In this document: piece by piece, positions 46,700-58,687 of the stretch
Numbering within the stretch: the first letter of the stretch is position 1
How the letters are laid out: each line of letters begins with the position of its first letter
Source of the DNA: Diphasiastrum complanatum
Lineage: Eukaryota > Streptophyta > Lycopodiopsida > Lycopodiales > Lycopodiaceae
Assembly (NCBI GenBank): GCA_029204225.1
Contig: CM055098.1
Coordinates: 54,878,282-54,942,281, forward strand
Reading direction: 5' to 3'
DNA length: 64,000 nucleotides
Translations under genes and position numbers: made by a program
Notes under the pieces: generated by a model
The model's database searches: none
What the model saw: only the letters and a program-made list of their open reading frames with translations
Told to the model about the DNA's origin: nothing

Positions 46700-47865
46700 G
46701 GGCCAGCATCTGGAGTAGAACTGGTACAACGAATGCAACCAGGAAATGATCTATCGAGATCTTGGTATTGCTTTGATCATTTTCATCGAATTAAAGACTG
46801 GGTCACAATGGCAGCCCATGTCTACGACATACAGTACGAATCTATACATTTATAGTTGTCTCAATATTAGAGCAGTGTTTGTCTCATCCATTGTGTGCTT
46901 TGTTTTGCAGAAACTAGTCCATGCAAACTATTGCAATATGTGATATGAATGTTGAAGATGTTCAAGCACAAGTGTTATTTTGGGAGCTGTTGAATCGCAT
47001 TATGTCTAATCATTTGTGTGATCTAGTCACATTTCGAGGGTTTATGGCAGATGAGGCCCAAGCAAACTGGAATGTTGTGCGCATTGTTTATGGAAAGGAT
47101 GCTGACACACCGATGGTTGGAAAAGAAAGATCGTGTTTGTTTCATTTTATGGATAGTGTGACTAAGCACACTACAAAGTACATAAAACAACTGTCTAGAG
47201 ACAATCATATTGCTTTATGCTTTGCAGTGGAAAAATGCAACGGATCGTGATGCTGTAGATAGGATATACAATTAAATAACTGCATGGTGGAAATTGGGTA
47301 ATGCGTACGAGAACTGTTTGAACGAATTGGAGAGCTGGCTAGCATGGTGGAAAAATCGAATCCATAGATGGGGAAAATTTGTTGTTATGGTATGTTGTGT
47401 TTTTCTATGTAATTTGTTGCATTAAATTTGGTTTTTTTTTCAAATGGATATAATCAACAAGTCTGTGTGCCATAGATGATGGATCATGGTGATCAGGCAG
47501 AGGTGCCAACGACAAATCTGTCTGAGGTGGTCCACAATGTTTGTCAAAGAGTGGACAACTACAATTCTAAGCTGACAATTTAATGCAATATTGCAAAGTG
47601 CATGGGAGAAGTTTTTCTTGGCTGGCCAGTACATTGGTCAAGGACCCACCTTACAATTGCTAATGAGCCATCATGCACATGCAAAGATTTCTCCAGAAAC
47701 ATGTCCATGAAAAAGTACATACCTTGCAAGCATATGTATTTTGTGTACTTGCATGTCAAGGGGCTGGATGTGAATGAAAATATGTTCATACACCAGCCCG
47801 TCATTAGCTTGAAAGATCTTTTTCATGTATTTGCTTTTTCCTCAAAGGGTTTGTCTTATGTATAG
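46700..47865 (+). pseudogene. MULE-type transposase / SWIM fragment
   Basis: Broken reading: WYNECNQEMIYRDLG and, shifted, WVTMAAHVYDIQYES near 46740-46850, then TIAICDMNVEDVQAQ, LVTFRGFMADEAQANWNVVR, ERSCLFHFMDSVTKHTTKYI (46921-47250), then ANEPSCTCKDFSRNM and KKYIPCKHMYFVYL (47660-47750), a SWIM zinc finger with C-x-C and C-x-H ligands. MULE transposases (Mutator family, and FAR1-like host relatives) combine this domain order. Stops and frameshifts show it is dead. No terminal inverted repeats were identified. Confidence 0.7.
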
Positions 47866-48077
47866 GCAGAACTAGCTGATCCAAGATCAATTAGGAGTTG
47901 GTGACGAAGGGCATTTCAGAGGACAACACTGATTTGGCTTCCGATTTGGCGGAAAAGCAGCAGGAGGTCCTGAAACTTTTTTGGTCAGACCTTAAAGTTG
48001 ACTTTTAGAAGTCTAAATTGCTCTATAAGCTTGTCATTGGGCCTCATTAAGGCGCTATAGGAGCAATTTTTGGCAAA

Positions 48078-48667
48078 ATGGCAGGATTGGGGGAATCCAT
48101 GCTTGGAGAAGCCAGTAAATTGGATGGGGTATCCAATTATAGCATTTGGAAATTCAAAATAAAAAGTATTTTCATGGAAAAAGAACTATGGGACATTGTC
48201 AGTGGGGTGGAACAATGGCCAACTACCACTCCAGCCGATATTCGTGCATTTGACAAAAGGGCGCAGAAGGCCTTATCCTTGATAAATTTGTCAGTGAAGG
48301 ATCATGTCATTGCCCACATTAGTGAAGCTGTATCAGCAAGAGGTGCTTGGGATGCACTCAAGACACAGTTTCAGATGGCGAACCCCTCTCGAATAATGTT
48401 TTTGAGGACCAAACTCATAAGTGTTCACATGGAGGAGAATGAGGGCATAGGGTCCTATTTTACACGAATATAGGAGTTACGAGACCAGTTGACAGCTATT
48501 GGAGAGCCAATAAGAGATGTTGAGCTAGTTCACACAGCTATGAATGGCCTATCCGAAAATTTCCAAATGTTTGCAAGTGGCATTGCTTCGAGGGAGAGGC
48601 TACCAATACTTGAAAATCTTCACGGCATCATCCTACAGGAGGAACAAAGACGTGAAGTGGTAAAAAC
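48078..48667 (+). pseudogene. Copia gag, interrupted by C5
   Basis: ATG at 48078 opens a gag: LDGVSNYSIWKFKIKSIFME, KELWDIVSGVEQ, LSLINLSVKDHVIAHI, AWDALKTQFQ, one TAG at 48472 (I*ELRDQL), then ENFQMFASGIASRERLPILE. The frame ends abruptly where the C5 LTR begins at 48668. It is a different copia family from C5. The right half is not found beyond 54.1 kb. Confidence 0.8.
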
Positions 48668-49271
48668 TGTTGGATTTATCTCCTCTACTCTCCTAAATCC
48701 CTTTTAATCTGCCCCCATTCATGTTGCATTTTTACTCACATTGTCGCACAGTCTGCATATTTACATGTAAATTCTCACAGGCGAAGAAAAGGCGAAAGAA
48801 TTGCAACACTGTGTTTTTACACGTATTTTGTGACAGGTGAAAAAGACGACATTGCCTTACAAAATGCCAAAGGTGCCCTAGGAAGCAAAGGCACCCTGTG
48901 AATCAAATCCAAAGGCATTTTGTCAGAGTGACGCACTTTTCGCATCTTCACCAACATTCACTTCAGCAAAGGCTGACGTCACACCCTTTTCACGCTCACC
49001 CCATGCAACTGTGCTAACGGATTTGACAACGACAGCAACCACCCACGATCTCCTACAGATAGCACATCCACTTTGTACTTTCTTCATCTGCACACTTGTA
49101 AAATGATGTATATATACTAAACACCATTTGCGTATTCAAGTGGATGAGAGAGATCAAGAGAACAAATGTGTGTAAAAATTAGCATCATAAGCTTATCAGA
49201 GAGACAAACGAAGTAGATGCCTTGCGCATTGATTCTTTATTTGTCAATTATAGGTTCATTCCTCTTACAGA
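48668..49271 (+). mobile_element. C5 5' LTR, 3' part deleted
   Basis: Starts TGTTGGATTTATC, identical in start to the LTR at 53320 and parallel for about 600 bp, including TATATATA at 49109-49116. The last ~480 bp of the family LTR, the PBS and the leader are absent: after CTTACAGATTGAA the sequence passes straight to the gag start. Confidence 0.85.
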
Positions 49272-52200
49272 TTGAAATTCTTCCACATGGATTCCCAAGG
49301 AAAAGCCAGTCCCATCATGGACAAACTTGATGGAGCCAATTACCATCTGTGGAAATTTAAGATGAAAATTGTATTAATGGCTAAAGAATTGTATGACGTT
49401 GTTACAGGTGCAGAAGGAAAACCCGAAGCAGACGACGCAACAATCACCAGATGGAAGCTGAATGATAGAAGGGCTTTCGCGCTGATGATCCTCAACATAA
49501 CAGATACTCAGATCGGCCACGTATCTGAGGCTCAGACATCGAAAGAAGTCTGGGACATCTTGAGCACACTATACGAAGTGCGAGATATAGCTTCCAAGCT
49601 ACATCTCAAGAAGAGGTTTTACTACCTCAAGATGACGAATGATGATTCCCTGCAGAATCACATCAATCAATTCAAGAACCTGCTAAGGCAAATGGCTAGT
49701 ATCGGATTTGTCATAGACGATCAAGACGTAGTGATGCATCTGCTTACAGGCTTGCCAAGCTCATACGATAGTTGGGTGATGATCATCATGACTCATCCAG
49801 AACTGACTCTTTTGAGAGTCATTACTATGTTGTTGCAGGAAGACACGCGGAGGAACGAAGCCTCAAGTTCCTCAGCTGATTCTCACGCCTTATACGCCAA
49901 CAAGAGCACAACTAAGCAGAAGAAGAAAAAAGGCCCGAAGCAATCAAAGCCAGACCAAAAACCAACACAGCACAAAGAACATTCGAATCCGCAGACGAAG
50001 AAGAAGCTGTCCTACAGATACTGCAAGCGAAACAACCATGAAATTCGAGACTGTCGGATACTGCAAGAGAAGAACCACAGCAAGGGGCAGTTGAATTAAG
50101 TGGAAAATGCAGCTGCAGAAGCTCCACAGCCTATTCAAAAAATGGATCATGATGTCTTCATGACCAGCCATCAAGGAGCATCCGACGACAGTTCTGGGTT
50201 CCTGAATTCCAGAGCCACTCATCACATGACTAGTCTCATTGGCTGTTTCGAGTCCTATACACCTTACCGTACCCAAAAATATGTTCACCTTGGCGACAAT
50301 AGCACACAAGCTATTAAAGGTGAAGATACTGTAAGATTAAGCTTTGCAAATGATCAGTCTAGGCTACTTTCTAAAGTCCTATATGTACCAAATTTGTCTA
50401 TGAATATGCTCTCTATAAGCAGAATCACAGATCTAGGACATAGAGTAGAATTCGAATGTGACCAGTGCAAAGTAGTTGATAGGACAGGCAAGATCCTAGC
50501 ACTCGGAAAGAGACATAGATACTTGTATAAATTAAGTCATTGCTTTTCTGCCTCTAGTCAGGTGCTCAGTAGTTCTATTCATGCAAATAAAAGTTTGCTT
50601 TGGCATTATAGACTTGGTCATTTGAATCATGCTGCTGTACTACAAATGTCTAGACAATCTATTGTTCTTGATCTCGATTATTCTCGTGATAAAGTTGAGT
50701 TACATGTCTGTCAAGACTATCTAGTTGGTGAACAGGCTAGGAAACCATTTAAATCAAGCCATCAGCATATTGCTAGAGGATTGTTAGGCATTGTACATTC
50801 AGACATTTGTGGCCCAATAAAAAATCCTTCACTAAAGAATGCCAAGTAATTTATAACTTATATTAATGAATTTTCCAGAAGGACTGTGGTGTACTTTATA
50901 AAGAAGAAATCAAAAGCTTTCAACTGCTTCAGAATCTTCAAGGAGCGTGCTGAAAAGGAGACTAGATGGACGATCAAGGCTCTAAGGTCAGACAATGGTG
51001 GAGAATATAGATCTATTGAGTTTAAGGAGTACTGCCAAAGCCAAGGCATTGAGCAGCAATTCATCACTCCTTACAGTCCTTAGTCTAATGGCTTAGCTGA
51101 GCAAAAGAACCGTACCCTGGTTGAATCTGCCAAATGTATGCTAGCGCATGCATCGTTGCCCAAGAGATTCTGGGCTGAAGTTGTCTCCACTGCAGCTTAT
51201 GTCCAGAACAGATGTTCGACCAAGGCCCTCTCTGGCAAGACACCCCACGAGGTGTGGATAGGCTCTAAGCCGTCTGTGAAAAACCTAAGAGTGTTTGGGT
51301 GCGTTGCCTACGTGAAGATCCCAAAAGACACGAGGAAGAAATTGGACTTCCAAGGTCTCAAGACCATTCTGATTGGATATACTTCATCTGATAATATATA
51401 CAAGCTGTATGATCCTGATACCTAGCAAATCTTGTATAGCCGAGATATAGTCTTTATCAAGGATCAGTTCGTCAACATCAAAGACAAGGATATTGCTCCA
51501 AGAAAACCTTCATCACCTGTCATTGACATGACAGTTCGAGCCTGTGGCTCAGGCGTGTCTATTGTCTACCCACTTCGTGACAATGAATCAAGCAAAGATA
51601 TTGCTACTACCCAGCAACAAGTCCCAGGAGTAGTTCATCAGTCGAATCCTCCTAGAAGATCAAGCTGAGTGCGCACCCAGCCCACAAGGTATATTCCTGA
51701 GTCTGCATGTCTCTTGATACAGGAACCGACTACAGTCGAAGAGGCACTTAGCCAACCAAACTTTGATCTCTGGAGAGAAGCTATGGATAGAGAATATTCC
51801 TCTTTAATCAAGAACCAGACGTGGTCATTAGTCGAAACTCCTATTGGCTGCAATATCATTGATTGCAAATGGATCTTTAAGATCAAATACAATGCTAACG
51901 GAGCAATTGATCGAAGGAAGGCAAGACTGGTAGCACGAGGATTCACTCAGATCCCAAACATTGACTACAACAAGACTTTCAGTCCAGTAGTCAAACATTC
52001 GTCGATCCGAATGCTCCTGTCTTATGCTGCAGCTGCCGACGTTGAAGTACATCAACTTGATGTACAAACAGCCTATCTGAATGGAGTTATACAAGAAGAT
52101 ATCTACATGATCCAGCCCAAAGGATACGTTCTGAAAGGTATGAAGAATCATGTCTGTAAACTCCACAAAGCACTATACAGCTTGAAACAGTCCGTTAGAG

Positions 52201-53312
52201 CTTGGTTTCAGAGGATCAACACATTTCTCATCGAACAAGGATTCAAACCAAGCATTGTTGATTGCAACGTCTATTGCAAGTCAGTGCAACAATCCTTCAT
52301 TATCATCACCTTATACGTGAACGGTACGTTGCTCTTTAGCAACAATACCAATATGGTCAAGGATTCGAAAGTAGATGCTATTTTCAGAGTTCAACATTAT
52401 TGATCTGGATGAAGCTCACTTCTGTCTGGGCATTCCAATCCACAAAGACAGAGCGAGACGACTGATTTACATCGCTCAACAAAGGTATCTTCACAATGTT
52501 CTTAATAGATACAATCTAATGAATTGTAAATTAGCTCACTCACCGATGGATCCAGGCCTGCATTTGTTGAAGGACCAATGTCCCCAGACCAAGCAGGAAG
52601 AGGAGCAGATGAGAGAGTATCCTTATCGATCGATACTTGGATCTCTCATGTATGCAATGTCTGTACAAGACTAGATATCTCTTTTGTAGTAAGCTCACTC
52701 AGCCAATATATGGCTAATCCTGACATTATCCATTGGAAGGCTCTCACAAGAGTCATGAGGTATATTTGAGCTAGCATGGACCAGTGCATCTGCTATGGAG
52801 ATGTCAACAACGACAATCTTCATCGGCTTAGTGGATATTCTGATGCAACCTAGGGAGGAGATGTAGACAATCGTAAGTCCACATCTGGATTTACATTCTT
52901 CTTCAGCGACGGTCCTATCTCATGAAACAGTCGTAAGCAAACCTCTATCGCACTTTTTTCTATAGAAGCAGAATACATTGCTACTTCTCAATCTATTAAA
53001 AAAGCGTTCTGGTTGAAAAATTTACTGTCAGATGTTAATCTGTATCAGTACATCCCTACAATTTTATTCTGTGATAATCAGAGTGCTATTGCCTTATCGG
53101 CCAACCCTAGATTTCACTCTAGGAGTAAGCACATTGAAATCAAATATCACTACATTAGGGGCAAAGTTCTCAACAAGGAGCTAAGCTTAATGTACTGTAG
53201 AATGCAGGACATGGTTGCAGATATATTCACAAAAGCATTAAGTGTTAATGCACACAACAAATTTTGTGCATTGCTTAGTCTGAAGATCAAGGCATTCACG
53301 AATCTAGATTAA
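49272..53312 (+). pseudogene. Copia element C5 polyprotein, near complete
   Basis: One frame runs through gag (MDKLDGANYHLWKFKMKIVL; degenerate knuckle YRYCKRNNHEIRDC lacking the first Cys), a protease relic (DSSGFLNSRATHHMT, catalytic DSGA replaced by NSRA), pre-integrase LWHYRLGHLNHA, integrase (IVHSDICGPI, SDNGGEYRSIEF, NGLAEQKNRT), and RT ([35 protein letters not shown]). It then shifts frame near 52370 and continues into RNase H (STEAEYIATS-like, HIEIKYHYIRGK, MVADIFTKALS). Nonsense codons lie at 50097, 50847, 51081, 51423 and 51666. The RT motif YVDD reads YVNG at 52314-52325, so catalysis is lost. A purine tract AAGGGGGGG (53311-53319) precedes the 3' LTR. Confidence 0.92.
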
Positions 53313-53319
53313 GGGGGGG

Positions 53320-54090
53320 TGTTGGATTTATCTCTTCTACTCTCCTAAATCCCTTTTAATCTGCCTCCATTCATGCTGCATTTTTACTCACGTTGTTGCA
53401 CAGTCTGATATTTACATGTAAATTCTCACAAGCAAAGAAAAAGTGAAAGAATCGTGATACTGTATTTTTACACATATTTTGTGACAGGCAAAAAAGACAA
53501 AATTTTCTTACAAAATGCCAAAGGTGCCCTAGGAAGCAAAGGCACCCTGTAAATAAAATCCAAAGGCATTTCGTCAAAGTGACGCTCTTTTTGCATCTTC
53601 ACCAACGTTCACTTCAGCAAAGGCTGACGTCGCACCCTTTTCACGCTCACCCCATGCAACTGTGCCAACGGATTTGACAACGATAGCAGCCACCCACGAT
53701 CTCCTACAGACAGCACATCCACTTTGTGATTTTTTTATCTGCACACCTGTAAAATGATGTATATATACTGAACACCATTTGCGTAGTCAGGGGGATGAGA
53801 GAGATCAAGAGAACAAATGTGTGTAAATATAGCATCAGAAGCTTATCAGAGAGATAGACGAAGTAGATGCCTTGCGCATTGATTCTTTATTTGTCAGTAA
53901 TAGGTTCATCTCTCTTACAGATTGAATTAGCTTTGTAGAAGAGCATGCGGTTTCGTCCACTATTGTCTTGTGCCCTACTGCATTATTGACATGTATATTT
54001 GTTATACTTAATCTGATAACAACTTTTTGTTCTGCGTTTAGATTTGTGTCGATATTGCTATGCTTATTTTTCACATTGTCTAACTTATTT
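53320..54090 (+). mobile_element. C5 3' LTR, truncated
   Basis: Starts TGTTGGATTTATC after the purine tract and contains TATATATA (53760-53767). It continues past the point where the 5' LTR is cut, matching the C6 LTR (GCATGCGGTTTCGTCC, ATTGACATGTATA, GTTCTGCGTT) to about 54090, then passes into LINE sequence. About 300 bp of the LTR end is missing. Differences from the 5' LTR are mostly C/T and G/A. Confidence 0.8.
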
Positions 54091-54122
54091 CCTATGTTTT
54101 CACTTATGGGGACCTTGGACCT

Positions 54123-54723
54123 TTGAACACCTCCTCTTCTGAATGTGATAGTGATTGGCTCCTTAAGGCCCTAGATAAATCTAGTAAAATTTCTTATTCT
54201 TCTGTGTTTGCTGCTACCAAAGAACCGAATTTCACTTTTTCTTGGTTCAACTCCAAATGGGACCTTTCTGATTCTCCCCATCTATGGAAAGCCAAGTTTA
54301 ATTTAGACGCACTCACAAAATTAAAACTGGTAAACTTAGAGTCTTTTCTCTTAGAATATTTCAGTTGTCTCTTCCTGTTCGTGCTCAATATAGAGGAGAT
54401 GTTTCGCATGTTTGTTCAAAAAATTAGCAGATGAGAATGTGGCTTACCTTTTCTTCCATTGTTGTGCTCCTCTTTGGAAGTCAGTTACTGATCTTTTCAT
54501 TGCTCGTTTCCATAACAAATTCAAGAGATTCAGCCAGACAGACTTGCTATCAAATGACATTACTTTTGTTGATGATAAGATTAATAAGTTTTGGCAATGC
54601 ATTAGAATAATTACTCTATGGAACATTTGGCTTGAAAGGAATTGTAGGGAATTTGGGAATGGTGACTTTGTCATCTCCCTCCCTCTTCTTTTCAAAGAAG
54701 CAGATAAGCTTATGAGTCTTTGA
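54123..54723 (+). pseudogene. LINE-type zf-RVT remnant
   Basis: Reads SWFNSKWDLSDSPHLWKAKF, then shifted FSLRIFQLSLPVRAQYRGDV, then DENVAYLFFHCCAPLWKSV and FWQCIRIITLWNIWLERNCR up to TGA at 54721. Cys/His spacing and the final IWLERN match the zinc-binding domain at the C-terminus of plant LINE/non-LTR reverse transcriptases. At least one frameshift near 54330. The RT itself is absent, probably lost with the C5 LTR joint. Confidence 0.7.
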
Positions 54724-55426
54724 GTTTTTATTGTACTTTTGTAAAAAATCACTAATCGACGGTTACTTCTTTCAAGAGAAAAAAAATACTCTCTTTGCTT
54801 TTCAAAGAGAGGCAAGAATCCTACTAATGGAAAATCTTTTATCACTAGTAGAAAGCCAAATAAATTGGTCACACTTCCTTTGAAAGCCAAATGTTTTGAA
54901 GCCCCTTTGTAAATTCGGTATAGAATATGTTTTGAAAGGTTTACACTTAGCACACTTTTCATTTGAAAGGCAACATCTAGACCATCCTATTAGGTTGAAT
55001 GATATAAAAAATGACACCCCTTTTACTATGAGGATGGCATACTATTAGATTCTAAGCCTTGTGTGAATGATTGTAAGCAAAATATTGAATGAGTGGAGAA
55101 AGCCAGTTTTCAAAAAACTAAATAAGATACTGATTTCATTTTATACCCAAATTTAGTGTACATGTTAGACACTATACATTTTAACTAATCAAAGATAAAA
55201 CAATATTTTAATTGGAATGTTTTATGCTATCATGTAGCTAAGTTCAAAAACCTATAACCTCAAAACAAAAAGGTCAAATGCTAAATTTCCTATTGTAGTT
55301 GAGTTGGAGAAGAGTGTTCTTTGTGACAACAAATACCTATATGACCCATGTTTGAATTCCACTATGGATGGTAAAGCGGGATAAAAAGGGAGCTATGCTC
55401 AAAATGTTGTAGACATTATGTATATT

Positions 55427-55508
55427 GCTTCTTGGTTTCCAAGGGGAGGCTCAAACTTGAGACCAAAGAAACTTTGGATGTCAAGCTAACCAATTGAGCC
55501 AACCCCTT
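55427..55508 (-). repeat. tRNA-derived SINE-like copy
   Basis: Minus strand: A box TGGCTCAATTGGTTAGC (55501-55485) and B box GGTCTCAAGTTTGAGCC (55464-55448), 20 bases apart, followed by TCCCCTTGGAAACCAAGAAG. This is the RNA polymerase III promoter layout of tRNA-derived SINEs. A diverged copy lies at 36605-36690. Confidence 0.7.
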
Positions 55509-55671
55509 TGGGTCATTATGTATATTGACTTAATGAAACCTATAAAGACTATAAATGTCTACTGAAAAGCTCATGTGAATGTTCTATTAGTTGGTCTTCC
55601 TATGTGGTGTGCTCACAAAAAATACAAGGTCCAATTGATGTGTTTGCATTTGTTCATTTTTTACGAGCATT

Positions 55672-55753
55672 GCTTGTCTTTTAGTGTGAACTTATGTGTC
55701 CCAAAAATGTGACTCACATTTTTGGGACACTTAAATTCACATAAAGGACAAGC
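55672..55753. repeat. 82-bp imperfect hairpin, MITE-like
   Basis: Core 55696-55730: arm GTGTCCCAAAAATGTGA, one base, exact reverse complement. The stem extends outward imperfectly to GCTTGTC / GACAAGC. It could be a short MITE or a hairpin RNA source. Confidence 0.85.
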
Positions 55754-55836
55754 ATACATAAGTCAAGCCAATTTTAGTAGACGACATGTCATCGTCAACT
55801 CCATGACAAATAAGACATGTCGAGAGACTTGACACA

Positions 55837-55959
55837 TTGGAAGAACTAATTCCATTGCCTCCCAACCCATGACTCGTGAGCCTTTATGATATTTATAAAA
55901 TTTGGAAGAACTAATGTCATTGGCTCTCAACCCATGACTCTTGAGCCTTTATGATATTT
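55837..55959. repeat. Direct duplication, 58 bp, period 65
   Basis: 55837-55894 and 55902-55959 share 'ttggaagaactaat', 'caacccatgactc' and 'tgagcctttatgatattt' with few differences. Confidence 0.9.
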
Positions 55960-56844
55960 GTATTAGCTTTGCTACAATAGTGTAATTGTAAGCTATATTG
56001 ACGAATTATTGGAAAAGTTGGTTAGGTGACTTTGAGCATTATCTAGTCTTTTTTATTGTTTTAGTTCTTTTAAGATGTAATCTTTGCTCTCTTTTTAAAA
56101 GAAATTGGTGATTTGAATGCCCTCAATAAAGCAAGAGATTCTTGGGATACATTGGTCGCTATAATAGTTGTGAAGGGAAGAAAACACACACGTGGCATGT
56201 TGTGGTTGGTGATGAGGACCCTGATTGCACACCATAACAGGGCCTCACAAAAGTGCTTAATTTCAACCATCCATCTCCAACTACGTAGCAACTGCTATGT
56301 CAAGTATCCTTCATCTGACTGTTGGCTATCGTCTTGTAGTAGAAGCACAGGAAATGCTTCGGGTCTCCTTTGCCGATGAGATTAAAAAAATACAGGTTTT
56401 TTATAGTCTCAAATTGAAATTTCCCTTTTTTTCATTTTTCAAAGATTTTGAATTATTGTTCAATTTCAAGACTACACATGCCACATGGTGGCTGAATCGT
56501 GATGCTAATTAAATGGCCCTGTTATTCCTATTACATTGAATGCATACATATATATTTATTTAAATATACATATTTAATTGTTAAGTGAATATTTATAATA
56601 TACGTATAACTATCGTAAACAATAACAGAACTACGTACAAGAAAAAAGCAAAGTGCAAAAAAAAAAAGGAAAAATAATTTGTGCTTCATTTTTTAAAGCC
56701 TTAAAAAAAATAAAAAATCCAACATTAATTCTGTTCGAAGTGCACTCCACGTGGCGCGTATCTCAAGGGTCAAAACTCCAGCAACGCAAAGCGGGTCATA
56801 CGTGGGGTCACTTGCCTGCTATTTAGCGTGCGAGAGGGTCATCT

Positions 56845-56848
<4 letters not shown>

Positions 56849-56876
<28 letters not shown>

Positions 56877-57096
56877 GATAGAGCTGGAGCTGGAGCTTTT
56901 GTAGCTATGGCGATCGAGCGACGACGCCATTTCCTCCTCTCTTAGCTATTGTTTCTTCTGCATCTAGTAGAGCTGCTGTGGCCGATTTGCGAGGCCTGGA
57001 GCGAGGTGGGAGGATCGGATCTGTTGAAGGAGGCTCATGGTTTTGAAGCCGGGTTGGTGGGGATGGATTATCCGCGGCGTTGTTGGTTGCCACACT
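56849..57096 (+). promoter_or_regulatory. DP gene 5' UTR exon with CT tract and uORFs
   Basis: A (CT)14 tract (56849-56876) heads a GC-richer segment ending in CACACT|GTAAGT at 57096/57097, a consensus donor. It contains a 12-codon uORF (ATG 56907 to TAG 56945) and a second ATG at 57063 that would run across the splice. Neither is in frame with the DP start. A pyrimidine patch near the start is common in plant promoters. The transcription start is inferred. Confidence 0.55.
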
Positions 57097-58687
57097 GTAA
57101 GTCTTCCTGTCTAATAAGATGTACGATTTCCACTTCTCTCCTGACAGTATATGGTTTCTATCTGTTGAATTTGGTTCTCTGATTTTGTTCGTATCGTCTC
57201 TGACAATGCCGGTTGGTTTGTGAGAAAGGACAAATGCGCAATGTTGGATCGCTTATCGAGCATCAGCATTGATATCGCACAATGTTGCTATAGAAATTGA
57301 TCATCAATTCCAAATCTCTTATCCTCTGTGACGTTTGTGCTCTTCTTAGAGGCAGTGATACAGAAGGCACCACAAAAATCTGTGTTAGTCTGTTCACCTG
57401 TGGTGGAGGATAACCGTATCGGAATACTTTATAAGAGAACCTGTAAGCATGCACGTTTGTGCTGTTATTACGTGCTGTATTGCAGATCTGTGAAATCACC
57501 TTCATTCATGTGCAAATGTGCTTTTTGAGTCTTTATAATCTCTCTGCTTCGACTTCTAAGATCCTCTGAAAGATTTCTCTTTTCTGTGGTGCTGGTACAA
57601 ATGTAGATCTGGTAGATTGTTCGAACTTTGAGTTGAGTGAATTCTGCCTATACGCACCCGTTGAAGAGGTTTTGTTGCTTGTGGGCACACACATCACTGA
57701 ATTCAGATCTGTTATATGCATCAGTTTAGCTGAAATCAGAAAGTCACAGTGGCACTACTGCACAATGGCATGATTTGCGTCTTTGTTGGCTCTACAAAGC
57801 ACATGCTAATGCTTGTTTGTTTAGAGTGATTGAGCTAGCTGCATTTAGTATGATAAACACCACAAATATATCTCTATCTTTTCGTAAAATCTGAGGATTT
57901 TGTTGACATTTAACGTCGTCCATCCTAGACTAATTAGACAAGGAGACTAACGTGACAGAGCAGTCGGATAAAATGAACGCAATTTGAAAGTACAAAGTCA
58001 CCATTCTAACAAATACTGGCGGTGCGAGGTGCTTTGGATGTGGTTGTTAACAGTTAACAGTGAAGTAGATTGCGAGCTTGGGTTGACTTAGACCTGACTG
58101 CAAACAAAAGGCAGAAAACCGCCTCATCACTTTGTTAGATGTGCTTTATGAAGCTCAAGTAGATTGATCCACAGATGAACTGAGACTGACAGGAATTTTA
58201 GACCTTCTTTTTGAAGATAGAGATTTTGTGAAAGGGTGAAATGTCCAACTTTTACTATCATTTAGATCACTCAGGCTTCGTAATACTGATTTCAAAGTAA
58301 CGTGATCTTCAGGTTGGCAGCTATCAAGGAAATCACTTTTAGCTTGTTCCTTTTATGAATTTTCAGACAATCCTAGAATAAAATTTAGGAGCTGGTCACA
58401 GATGGTCCTGCAGAAAAATTGAAAATTCTCAACTTGAAGAGTCAGGTTTTATGCAAGCAGTGTTCGGGTGACCAAGAACAAAGGACTAATCGCTGCAAAA
58501 ATTAGGAGGTATCAGACGTATTGGTCCTTACAAACTAAATGTAGTTACTTTTTTTTATCTTTGATGCAGGGATGGGGATGGGGAGGGGTGGGAGCAGCTT
58601 CAATCGTTTATTTTCAAGCAGAAGAAAGTTTTGACAAGCGTCGTGGAGAGTTTTGGCCCCCTCCACAACTGGAATGATTTTGGGATC

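Larger units (their letters stand above)
54724..56840. other. Intergenic, small repeats only
   Basis: No gene supported. It contains the SINE-like copy (55427-55508), an 82-bp hairpin and a 65-bp-period duplication, listed separately. 56050-56520 has scattered open stretches without recognisable motifs. 56520-56740 is AT-rich. Confidence 0.4.

Noticed and set aside
56905..57093. Minus-strand Pro-rich 62-codon frame
   Set aside because: It lies opposite the GC-rich DP 5' UTR; no family match and no splice context.
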